A stretch of 64,000 nt of DNA from Poecilobothrus nobilitatus. Lineage: Eukaryota; Arthropoda; Insecta; Diptera; Dolichopodidae. The stretch is from positions 267,999,843 to 268,063,842 of the forward strand of contig OX352774.1 of the NCBI GenBank assembly GCA_947095535.1, in the 5' to 3' direction. The notes below the pieces were generated by a model. It was given only the letters and a program-made list of their open reading frames with translations. It was not told the origin of the DNA and made no database searches. Made by a program: the position numbers and the translations under genes. Positions 36,336 to 48,265 of this stretch are shown here, one piece after another (within the stretch, counting starts at the first letter, position 1; each line of letters starts with the position of its first letter).

Positions 36336-37671
36336 TTATACCCGTGCGATAATGATCGGGTATATTAAAATTGCTCCTCCGTTTGTAACACATCGAAATA
36401 AGCTAGCTAGATATACCTTCAAACGTATGAATCGGATCAGAATCATATTCTAAGTCGATTAAGCTTTGTCCGTCCGTCTGTCCGTCAGCAAGATAACTTA
36501 AAAACTAAGAAAGCTAGTATCTTGAAATTAACACAAAATATTCTTACAACAATTTGTAGGTTCCCTATTTGTTTTGGTTGAGATCCGACCAAAACTTCGG
36601 GTAGCTCTCGAATACCTAACTTTTAGATCTCCACATTTTTTTTGAAATAGAGCCATAAAATTTGAACTGCTGATAGATATCATAAAAATATTAATTTTAT
36701 TATTTACAACATTTTCTGTAGCCTCACCCGTTACACTGCTACAGCCCCTCAAACTTTGAAAAAGCCCTATTTTTAAATGCATATGTATCATTTTCTACTT
36801 AAGATTTTTCTATCAAAAAACGTCATTCGACAGGTATTTTTTTAAATTTGTAAATTAGTATCAAAATTATACAATTTTTTAAAGTTTAGTGTTTAAATTT
36901 ACCGTTATATGAAAACCAAATTTTGCATGATTTCTCTAGCTTTATAACTCCGACACGCTTTTAAATAGAGGCTTGACATTTTGAGACACACCCCCTGTTT
37001 ATGAGCTATTAGAGTAAAAATTTAAAATTCGCTATTTTTTAAACACCTGTAACTTAGGCACCTGTACACATTTTAGTTCGACAAAATATAAAAATTAAAG
37101 CTACAGTAATATATTTTTACATGTGTTAAAAGTTTATTTTAGTTGTATAGGGTTCCAGAGTTACAGACCCTCAAAATTGCAAAAAAGGCCCATTTTCAGA
37201 TGTATATATCTCAGGCTCTGCGTAATAGTATTACAATCTTAAACCGCCAGAAGACTTTTTTTATTATTTTCATAAAGCAATATCAAAATTATGCACTATT
37301 TTGTAATTTACTATTCAAATTTACCGTTATGTGAAAACCATATTTTACATGAAATTTGTGTTTTCATAACTCCGACACGCCTTTAGATAGGAATCTGAAA
37401 TTTTGAGATAAGAAAGAACTTTTAGAATTAGTATAAGTTGCTCTAGAAAAGTTTTTTGCACCCCCGCCTGTTTAAGAACTATTAGGGCTGAAAATTGAAA
37501 ATTTGCTATTTTTAGGCACCTGTAACTTAAGCACCTGTACAAATTTTCCTTCGGCAACACATAAAAATTAAAAGTCCAGTAATATATTTTTACGTGTGTT
37601 AACGGTTTTTTTTTTAGTTATACAGACTTACAGCCCCTCAAAATTCCAGAAAAGTCCAATTTTCACACTTT
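36336..37671 (+). mobile_element. Helentron-like element B4' 5' portion (right unit)
   Basis: Duplicate of 23661-24993. It retains the GATATACCTTC block, of which the left copy lost 4 bp. Confidence 0.75.
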
Positions 37672-38225
37672 TTATACCCGTAACGATAAGGATCGGGTAT
37701 ATTAAAATTGCTCCTCCTTTTTTTTACCTGATAATTTGAATTTGTTGAGGATGATGCGTAGAACAAAAAAAAAATAAATAAATAAAAAATATAATGGTTA
37801 CTTGAAGAATTTATATTTATATGATATTAGTATACATACTTATATAACTCATGTTTATTTACATATCGTATATGTCACTGTTGAATGAATGATATATAAT
37901 TCAAATGTATGTATAGTATATAAATTATTATATTTACATTTGCTGCTTAGTGTTAAATGGTACTATAGCATATTTGAAAAAGTTTTGGATGGATAAGCGT
38001 TATGTGGAAGGTTAGAATCTGCTTTTGAAGAATGTGTAAATTTATAGTTTGAATATATGTATGTACAACAACCCATAGTTCTAGAAATTATAAAATTCAC
38101 TCAAATCATTTTAAAATACTAAGAATTAAAAAAAATAATTTTATAAGCAGAGTGACAGGCTATGAACATACTAACGGTTCGTACAGGTATCTAAGAGTTG
38201 ACAAAGGCAACTGTATTTTTCGTCG
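37672..38225 (+). mobile_element. Helentron-like element B5' internally deleted (right unit)
   Basis: Duplicate of 24994-25546, with start, 3' hairpin and CGTCG end preserved. Confidence 0.75.
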
Positions 38226-39147
38226 TTTTTTAAACCTGTAAAACTGAAATATTTTAAAGAAGTCAATTTTAATTACAGTTTACCAATTTATGTACACAAT
38301 GCGAATTTTAAAGACAAGAATAGAATATGTTGAAATAGAATCAAAAGAACATAGTTCAAAAATTCATACATAATATGTATATGTACATTGTATAATAAAT
38401 TTAAATATGACTGTATGATTGTTTTTTGTTTTTGTCTTTATTTCATACGCATCGAAAATCAATTATTCATACGCATTTAAAATTGGTTGCATGTGGATAA
38501 TACATATATACATATAGAAACGTGTACTTGTATTTTAAAGGTCATAAAATCATATTTACATTTATTCATAATTCATATAATAATAAATAACCAATTGCTT
38601 TAATAATGGGTGTTTTTCTTTTTTAGTTAAGAGCAGAGCCAGAACTGCCAAAAAAAAATTTGTGTTTCTTTTTTCACTCTGAAATAATGATCAGAGTTTA
38701 TCCTTTGTGTTTGATTTTCATTCAGAATTCATAGTGCGCTCAGAGTATGATCTAAATGTTCGATTTTAATTTACAGATATCGTAGAGCATTTGAAGTTAA
38801 ATGTCAAAAATGTTATTTGTTATATGATTCGACAATTTTGGCAGGTTAAAACCAAAGATTATCTATTACAATAAGATCGGCCACTCTCAGCACGTGACCA
38901 AAAATTTCTATACTACTCGAAAAAACAAAAAACACAAAAATAACAAAATTGAAAGAAATAGATAGTAATAAGATTTTATAACGTCAAAAGAAGATAAACA
39001 AGGTAGAATGTAAACCAACGGTTTTTAAAAGTGCACATTTCCAAAACACAATACAAACTGTTCAGAATTGTGACTTGCACAAAAATTTTAAAATTTAAAA
39101 AATAAAATTTAAGAAATTCTTTGTAATAAGAAAATATGTGAAAATAA

Positions 39148-39818
39148 CACTTTTCTGGAATTTTGAGGCGCTGTAAGTCCGGAACTTTTTATAATTAAGA
39201 AAAACTATTAACTTTAATTTTCCAGTAATAATAATTTAAGTCTTGTCGAAGAAAAATTTGTACAGGTGTTAAGTTACAGGTGCCTAAAAATAGCAAATTT
39301 TCAATTTTTCAGCTCTAATACCTCTTAAATAGGGGGTGGTGCAAAAAAATTTTCTAAGGAAACTTATACTAATTCTAAAAGTTCTTTCTTGTCTCAAAAT
39401 TTCAGGTTCCTATCTAAAGGCGTACCGGAGTTATGAAAAACGAAATTTCATCCAAAATGTGGTTTTCACATAACGGAAATTTAAATAGTAAATTGAATAT
39501 ATAATATATAATAAATTGAATTATACAATACAAAGTATTGTATAATTTTGATACTGCTTTATGTAGATAATAAAATTTCTGGTCTTTTGTCGGTTTTAGA
39601 TTTCAAAACTATTACGCAGAGCCTGAGATATATACATCTGAAAATGGGACTTTTATACAATTTTGAAGAGCTGTAATCTGGAACCCTATATAACTAAAAT
39701 AAACCTTTAACACACGTTAAAATATATTATTGTAGCTTTAATTTTTATATCTTTCTTTTTTCTCTATCTTTAACGGTGTAGAAGTTTTGTAAAGAGACGG
39801 ACGGACGGACAGAGTGAA
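39148..39818 (-). mobile_element. Helentron-like fragment B7' (right unit)
   Basis: Duplicate of 26470-27140, ending in the (GACG)n tract near 39796-39811. Confidence 0.65.
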
Positions 39819-41247
39819 ACTAATAAGCACATTTTTTCAAATTTTTTTTGGAATTTTTTTTTTTTGTGCTAAAAACTGATATGAAACGATTTAGCATATG
39901 AAATCTCACTATACAGCAAAGTGTGTCGAAAGTCTAAAACGCGAAATAAATTTAAATAAATTGTACTTTTAAGATTTAAAAAAAAATTTTTTTTGTTTTA
40001 AAATATTTAATCCAAAATTTTAAAAACGATTCACTGAAACAAATAATTTGAATCTGTAAAGAAAAGTATAAGGAATGAAAATAGGATTTTAAAATTTTTA
40101 TGTATATTATATTTATTTTTTATAAATGTTGAACACTTAACATTTCATGTTTTATATCAAATTCTTTAGCACTTTTATTAAATTATGAGTTCTGACTCTA
40201 ATATACTCTTGTTACTTCAAATTTGTCCTTTTTAACAAGAAATTTACGTTTTTTTTTATTTAAAAAAGTTTAAAGGCTGGTTTTCATTAGACCGATATAT
40301 CCACGAAAATGTTAGAGCTTAGGAAGAAGACACAAAAATTATATGTGATTGAAAGAGATAAAGCTAAAAAAATATCCATCAAACATTTGAAAATATCCTA
40401 GAAAGTAACCATAAATATCCACTAAAGTATGTTCTCTGAATGTATTTTGCTATAAATATTGTATTATTGTGTGCGATATGTATATGTGTATTTTGCTATA
40501 ATTATTATATACATGTGCTATTTATTCCTTGGTACATTTGCATCAATAATGTTTTTCATAAATTTGGTATAGGAAATGATATGTAAAAAATAAATTGTTT
40601 TTATTTTTTTATAACTTTAATTCATAAATTAACTTTAACAAAATATTTCATAATTAAATTTAAATAAGAAAAGAATAAAAAGAATACAAAATAAAAGAAA
40701 AATTAAAAAAAAAAATAATTTTGGGAAGCATTGCAATCAAAGCAATATTTAGCAAAGCAAAGCAACGTAGTTGGCATCGTTTAAGTCCATCAAATCAAAT
40801 GCGCACATTTTTGCTATGCGTTTTTTTTACATGGTAGGGGCCCTGAAGTACAAAATTGCAAAAATCATTTTTAATTTTAGCTGATTTTATTCTAAAAAGT
40901 TTTTATAATTGTAGTAAATAAACATTTGTAATTAAAATTTTTAAATATTTTTTTTAAGGTTTAATTAAAGCGATTTTATTTAATGTATGTAGGTGTGTAA
41001 TGAGAATTATACGAAAATTAATTGGTTATAATAATAATCATAAAAAATTAAACAGTTCCATACTGAATACAAATGTTTTATAATAAAAATCATAAAAATT
41101 AACATTTACATAAATAGATTTATTTAAAAATTGTTTTTTTATTTTTAAATTTTTAATAAATTGATAAGATTGGATATGAGTACAAAAAAAGTATGTTGTA
41201 CCTACTTAATTATGTTTTTCTATAATTTATAATCTACATTCAATTGA

Positions 41248-41811
41248 TTACGATTTAATACTTTTTAATGATTTTTCAATATTTCTATATAACCTTGTAG
41301 GAATGTAATCTAATACTGATCTAATATACATTGGGTGATCTGATAATGATTTTAATAATGTTTTTGCATAACTTCGAGCTTCTAAGCTGCCTTCCATTAA
41401 TAAAGTACATGCTGTAATAAATATTTTTTCTTTCTGTTCTCTTGGAATTTGATATACTTTATCGAAGCCTACACGTTCAACTAAACGATTGAATAATTTT
41501 GCTGTTACTGTTCTAACAATTGCATTTTGATGTGTTGCATCACGTATTGTTAACAAATTTAAAATTTTTGGAGGTATTAAATTATCACACATTGATTCTA
41601 AAGCACGATCAGCATCAGCTCTTAAAAATCGATTTGTATCAGCTGTTCTATGCAAAAGATTTCCAACCAAATCATCACACTCTTGTTCAAAAAATTTACT
41701 ACGAACTGAAAAATATTCTGTGGAAGCTTGACATGCTGCTCTACTTACTTGTGAACGTAAATTCTTAACAGATTTTGCTAAATGTATGCATACTAAATGA
41801 CAATGAGATTC
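41248..41811 (-). pseudogene. partial TOG-domain exon copy 'a' (right unit)
   Basis: Duplicate of 28570-29133 with an identical predicted peptide over the TOG region. The partial copy therefore arose before the 12.7-kb duplication. Confidence 0.8.
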
Positions 41812-41995
41812 AATGAATTAAATGTTTCATAATAAAAATCATAAAAATTAACATTTACATAAATAGATTTATTTAAAAAATGTTTTTTTATTTTTAAATT
41901 TTTAATAAATTGATAAGATTGGGTATGAGTACAAAAAAGTATGTTGTACCTACTTAATTATGTTTTTCTATAATTTATAATCTACATTCAATTGA

Positions 41996-43976
41996 TTACG
42001 ATTTAATACTTTTTAATGATTTTTCAATATTTCTATATAACCTTGTAGGAATGTAATCTAATATTGATCTATTATACATTGGGTGATCTGATAATGATTT
42101 TAATAATGTTTTTGCATAACTTCGAGTTTCTAAGCTGCCTTCCATTAATAAAGTACATGCTGTAATAAATATTTTTTCTTTCTGTTCTCTTGGCATTTGA
42201 TATACTTTATCGAAGCCTACACGTTCAACTAAACGATTGAATAATTTTGCTGTTGCTGTTCTAACAATTGCATTTTGATGTGTTGCACCACGTATTGTTA
42301 ACAAATTTAAAATTTTTGGAGGTGTTAAATTATCACACATTGATTCTAAAGCACGATCAGCATCAGCTCTTAAAAATCGATTTGTATCAGCTGTTCTATG
42401 CAAAAGATTTCCAACCAAATCATCACATTCTTGTTCAATAAATTTACTACGAACTGAAAAATATTCTGTGGAAGCTTGACATGCTGCTCTACTTACTTGT
42501 GAACGTAAATTTTTGACAGATTTTGCTAAATGCATGCATACTAAATGACAATGAGATTCTAAGTAATCCGGATGATGTCGTATTAATCTAACAAAATCAA
42601 CTAGACCGTTCACAACAATTTCCCAGTTCGGTGATTCTAATTGATGAAATGTTAAATTTAAAGCTTCTTTGGGTTTATCAAATTTACTTAGAGTTTGAGG
42701 ATATAATTCTATTTTGTGTTTTATGGATTGTTTTGTCGGAGAAATCCTTCGATTTTTTCTACTTAACATTGTTGTTTTTGACTTTCTCATGACTGTTTTT
42801 AGGGGAGAAAAATTATGTTGATGATTTAAAAGATAATCAGTAGTTATTATACTTTGTTGATAATCTGAGCTTGTTTCTGTACTGGTACTACTTGTTAAAT
42901 CAATTTCAGTTTTTTTTCGCTCTGACTCCATGTCAATATAATCAGGGGTTTTTGTTTCAGATATGAAATGCGTTAGTGTTTGTCGATTTAATAACTGATG
43001 TTTTGGAGTTGCTGTATTTTTAGTATCTTCAATTAAAATATTAGCAGGTATGTTTTCAGATTCTAATTCAACTTCTTTCATTTCAATTTCAACTATTGTA
43101 TGGGATTGAACATCATCATTTTTTGAAGTTGCCATTATAACTGTTTCTATTGAAAAATGTTCAGTTTCTGTTCGAGATTCTGTACCTACACTTTTAGTAT
43201 CTGAATTTTCATCAGTTTTAAAATCTGTTGATAGATTAAAACTATTCTCAACATTATCAATGTTATCAATGTTTCCAAAATTTTCAGTATTTTCAAAAAT
43301 TTCAAAATTCTCAGTCATATCATCAACTTTATCCTTTTCAGTCCTTGTTTTAATTTTATTAATGGCTTCGATTTCATTTTTTTCAATTTCCTCCATTTTT
43401 CCTTCTTCAATTTTTGTTCTCAAATTATCAAAAATTTTCTCATCTTCTTGTGGTTCAATTAAAAAAGATTTAATTGACTTGCTGCGGGATGATTCTGGTC
43501 TTGATAAAATTTTACTTTTTGCTGAATTATTTTGGGTGATTTCAATGGATTGTATAGTAATGTCGTTAATTCTTTGGGGAGATTCTTTAAAACTTATTGG
43601 TGTCAGTCGATCCACTAGTATTCGAGTTGGTGTAGAATGACCAGAACTATTTATTCTATCATCTGAAGAAAATTCGCTAGATTCCGTGTATTCTTCATTT
43701 TCAAAATTTATTATTTTAAGATTATCAGATAATGTTGTAATTGGTATATCATGACTAATTGTACTAATTGATGGGAATTTCTTTGAGGCTGATGTTGAAT
43801 TGTGTGTAGCTATTGCTGTTTTTGGTGATTTATTTTGATCAATAAATTTATTTGGAGATTTTTGAATTTCAATCAAATTTTGTTGAAGTCCTCGTTTTGT
43901 ATGTATCTCATTGACTGGTGATACTTTATATACATTATTTGATATTATAAATAATTCTTGTTGAGGTGGTTTGTTG
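41996..43976 (-). CDS. TOG-domain protein, C-terminal exon (TOGARAM/crescerin-like)
   Basis: This is the last exon of a host gene, open for 659 codons from a splice acceptor (TTTTAG at 43977-43982) to the stop at 41996. The first ~430 codons are Ser/Thr/Glu/Asp-rich and look disordered. The last ~230 codons form a HEAT-like TOG domain: LESPNWEIVVNGLVDFVRL, then HPDYLESHCH, SVKNLRSQVSRAACQ, a DADRALESM helix and EKSLKSIKS at the end. The pattern best fits the C-terminal TOG of TOGARAM/crescerin proteins, which bind tubulin and act in ciliary microtubules (family knowledge). No ATG precedes the exon; upstream exons were not found and may lie beyond the duplication. Compared with the broken left copy, this is the likely functional one. 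A general CLASP/XMAP215-type TOG protein is the alternative. Confidence 0.8.
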
Positions 43977-44503
43977 CTAAAATAAAAAACAAAATTTTAA
44001 TTTTAATATATTTGACGTAATATATTTGATTATATCAAAAACTATACATATATAAGACATACCAAGCTCAAGTAATTTTTTTTTATATAAAATGAAATAA
44101 TTTTCTCTTAGTGACACCTATTTGAAGTTCGAAAAAATTTGAATTTTAGTACAAATTGAAATGAAAGCTAAAAACCACAGTAAACACTTTAAGACTGGTG
44201 TGTCTTATAACATGTGTATAGTCTTTGTATAGTCAAACTGACTGATTAAAAATATAAAATTAAATTTTATCTTATGAGATAAAATTATTATAGTTTTTTA
44301 ATTACTCAATGTTTTGTTAAAATTTAAGTAGAATTGCTAAGACCCTTATTTATGTTATTTGGATTATTAGATATTACAAGCTTGGCCATTGGCCATTTTA
44401 ATCACAACAAAAAAAATTTGACAAAAGTAAATATTTCGAAAAATATGCAAAAATAATAAATATGTTATACAAACATACTTCTCTACCCACAAGGTATAGC
44501 ATC

Positions 44504-45860
44504 TTAACCCTTTACAAGGCAGCCCAAAGCTTAAGTCGTGCAAAATTTTTATATTTGGTTTCCTATCTACAATTATTGCAAAAAAGCATAAAAAAAGAAT
44601 AAAATCAAAATTATGGGGTGAGGGCCAAAAAAGGGAAGTGGTAATATATTTGCCACTGCCTGTGAAGGAGACATAAAAATACATAGCAAAATTGTTTCAA
44701 ATATACTTTACTTTATTTACGAAAATTAAAAAAACACGGAATATTTGATCGTTTATTATTAGCTTTTGAGCTGCAAAGCCGACACCTCCTATATTAATCC
44801 ATATCATAGGAAATATGACATCCGACGTCGTTTAACCTAATATAATCAGTTACTCCTAGTCCTTTTGTGTCCCTATGTTGGAAAGTTTTTTGTTTTATTT
44901 GTTTTAAAATTTCCAATCAGTTGACTGCCTAGTGCTGTTCTAAAGAAAAAATTAAAGAGTTTTTTCGTTCTTATGCTTGATAAGGCAGAATTGTATATAT
45001 TTGAGTTTGTTATTGGAAATCCAAAAAAAGCAGAAAATTCGTAGCCACCAACGTTTATTACTACGTCGCCCTACTGTATAGGTTGCTCGCTTTTGATCAA
45101 ATCTATCTACCTCTACTATGTGCTTGGCATACTCAAAAACCATCTGTGGACATTGAATCTCTTTCTTTTTGAGTTCTTTTAGTCACATTTTTATTGTTGG
45201 ATCAAAAGCTGTAGATAGCATATTTACAGTTTCGTGTCCATCCACTGAACATAAAAAACATTTTGCCTTGTTCTGCAGCGATACTGTCCACGTTCCAAGC
45301 TTATTTTTTTTTAAGCAAACATAGGAGCGTCTTTCCAGTTTGATCTTATCGTGCATGTGCAAAAGATTTATTGTTTATAGATACTCTGAGCCATTTCAAA
45401 AGATGAAAAGAAATAATCTTTTCAAGAAATCACTATCAAAATAATGATTTCAAAAAATGCTTGTAATTCTGATACAGTAAAATCATTCCAGTTTGAACTT
45501 TTTTTCTGTAATGCGTGAAGATTTCTTTGATCTACAATATGTTGCATCAGATTGTCAGTAATAAATTGTTTGGAAAAATATATCCGAACGCTTCGATTAG
45601 AATATGGAAATTGAGGATTAATTTTAACAGTATCGAAATTCAAATTATTTTGACTTTCTGGGACTATTTTGCTCCATAGTAGATCTTCATCATCAGAACT
45701 TTTACTATTTTCTTCGTTGTCATCATCATCGTCGTCTTCATAACTGATGTAACTAGTGTTTTCCACTCAAGAAATATTCATATCAGCATCGATATTAGTG
45801 TTTGCAATTTCAATTTCAAATTCATTTAAAGTAGTTCTAGCATTCAATGTGTTTATAAAT
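44504..45860 (-). pseudogene. decayed piggyBac transposon
   Basis: The left end is TTAA followed by CCCTTTACAAGGCAGCCC at 44504-44525, the expected piggyBac target plus CCC terminus. On the minus strand the N-terminal part (45422-45860) has an Asp/Glu/Ser-rich acidic stretch and LQKKSSNWNDFTVSELQAFF. After a large internal deletion the C-terminal core resumes (45140-45360, TWTVSLQNKAKCFLCSV and MLSTAFDPT), then AKHIVEVDRFDQKRATY and WWLRIFCF at 44950-45143. VDRFDQ matches the conserved VDRxDQ motif of piggyBac transposases. A stop near 45769 and missing catalytic segments mean it is dead. No opposite TTAA end was found; a Helentron-like element begins at 46010. Confidence 0.7.
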
Positions 45861-46009
45861 TGCTGATTCGTTTAAAGATTTTTTGTAAACTAATTGTGTC
45901 CAATTCTTCGTTCCATTTATTCAATTTACAAAATTATTTCACAAAGCCAAATAAATGTTCCATGCAACGCAGACGTATTCATGATAGTAATAGGTATATT
46001 AATATTAAA

Positions 46010-47125
46010 CAAGTAAGAGTGCAGTAGAGTAGACCATGGGATACCCGTATGAACGTAATATATGCTGTTTAAATAAAACTTGTTCATCTTTTACAAAATA
46101 TCAGATGATTTGGTACCGATGTTATCAAAAACAACTACCCGAAACTGTACCAGCACAACTAAATTTTGAAGAAGTTATTGCCATAAAATTTGATGACCTT
46201 TTACAAAATTTAAGAAGTTTTACTACCGACGTTAAATATCGACATAAGTTTATGTAAATTTTGGAGCTGTATGCCAACTAAATGGACCTATTGCACTAGC
46301 GCAACCAAATTTTATAGAAGTTATTGCCATTAAAGTTGATCGTCTTTTGTAAAATTTCAAACGCCTAGCTTCATTAAGACCCAAGATGTGCAAGAAGCCT
46401 GAACGTGCTAGGCTAGAGCAACCAAACTTCATAAATTTATTATTTATTAAAATATTGGATGTTGATTCAAAGAGTTATTTTATTAAACGGGCTGGCTATA
46501 TATGGTTACATGTATTTATAACATTGTACTTGACATTTTATTATTTGTAAAATCAATGAAAATGAAACATTAGGCGAGAGTTACACTATATTTCTACAGT
46601 TATTGCCATTAAACTTGATAATTTTTTAGAAAATTTCAGATGTCTAGCTTTATCAAGTACGAAGTTATGGGGACATAAATTATGCTTATATGAAAAAAGG
46701 ATTTATATGGTAGCTTTCAAAATCGGCTGCTCTGGATCAACCAAATTTTACAAAACTTATTGGCATGTAACTTGTCACCTTTTCACAAAATTTCAGATAC
46801 CTAGCTTCAATAGACACTGACTTATTTTCAATTAAAAAGAGAAGTTGTATGGCAGCTACCCGAACCTATTGGACCAGCACAACTAAATTTTACAGATGTA
46901 GTTGGTCAATAATTCGATACCTTTTTGTAAAAATTTAGATACATAGCTTCGACAGACACTAAGTTTTTTCCATTTAAAGAAAAATATACAGATACTCGAA
47001 CCTGTCCGCCGAAAATGCTGGATTTAAATAACGAAACTAACTATTCTTGAACGGGCCGTACATGGCTTAGTCGACTCATATTAAGCCGTACATGACTTAA
47101 TCAAATCAGAATTCGATTCTGATTT
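46010..47125 (-). mobile_element. Helentron-like element, family A, copy A2 (5'-truncated)
   Basis: The 3' end lies at 46010 (ACTTG before a T-run on the minus strand). The inverted repeat TACCCGTATGAACG and a hairpin-like AGTAGACC precede it. It continues through family A interior blocks (ACTTGATCATC, GAAGTTGTATGGCAGC) to a region like the family start (GTACATGGCTTAGTCGAC, CAGAATTCGATTCTG) near 47050-47120. The true 5' terminus and the (CCGT)n tract are lost. Confidence 0.7.
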
Positions 47126-48265
47126 TATTTTAGTCATTTTTATGAAACCTGGTAATTTTAATATTGAATCTTAAATTAACGTTCTATGACTTAAACAGAA
47201 AAATATATGATTTTCTTTTTAAAAACATACACGAAAATATTTAAATACCGTTATCTCGGAAACCATTATATATCACAAACCATTATATTCACCATATTAT
47301 ATCACAAAAACTTTTAATAAATCTGTATTTAAAATTTTTTGTTTGTACCCAAAACACCGCTTATACTATAGTGTAACCTTGCATATTTCTGTGTTAAGTG
47401 ATACATCTTGTCCGTACTGCAGCACATGCTAATTCTGTTGCCTCTTTTATTAATTCTTATAATAATTTAGCTTTTTTTACAGTTTAATATTGTTTATAGT
47501 TGTACCGTTGTACCATACAAAATAATTTGAATAATTAAAAGCTTTAGTTTTTTTTAGCTATAAATTATTTCTTTGTGCTTGCGTAATAAATTAGAATTAG
47601 TTTTGTAGAAAAAACACTCTACGTAGCTGAAGAGCATATATGTATATAGTACTTTTTTATTTACAATAGTTCAATATTCTTTTATTAAAAATATTATATG
47701 CACTTATTTAAAATATATATTATTATACTATAGTTAACTTGGATATATAGGATATATATGTTATAGCTGTATATAGTTAATTATAGACTTAGGAAAACTA
47801 AATTAAAAACTAAAAGATGTTTAGCATACTTTAAGATTTTGTGAATGAAACTTAATTTAACAACTCGGTACTTAGTTCAGTAAATAAAAAGTATAATAAA
47901 AAAAGATTATCTCTAAAGTTTTATAAATCATTTGCTATTTTGTCATGAAGTTATTACTTCAACAGACTATATTCGAATGATTGAAACTTCTGAAAGCCTA
48001 AATTAAATACATATGTTGGTTTCTGAATAAAATTTGACAGACAAACTTCTAATATCTTTCAATAATTTTTATAAAATCTACATTGCTAAGTATCAAGTTC
48101 ACAATATTTTAGAAAAATCCATTTTTTGGTTGTTTAACATAACTCACATATTAAAAATATGTATAATAAATTTAAATATACATAAATTAATATACATGTA
48201 TGTAAGTAGTCAGTACATATCTAAATATAATAAAAGACAAGTTGCTGCTGCTGAGTAGCGTGCCC
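47126..48265. other. AT-rich spacer, no gene seen
   Basis: Low-complexity AT-rich DNA. No open frame of interest, RNA gene or recognised repeat. Confidence 0.5.

Larger units (their letters stand above)
31845..44603. repeat. 12.7-kb segmental duplication, right unit
   Basis: Right copy of the tandem duplication, starting ATTCATTGCCTGTTG like 19178. It is collinear with the left unit to 44603, after which the piggyBac relic continues while the left unit stops. Compared with the left unit it keeps 56 bp of the TOG exon and an extra 37 bp at 44116-44152 in the upstream intron. Confidence 0.93.
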
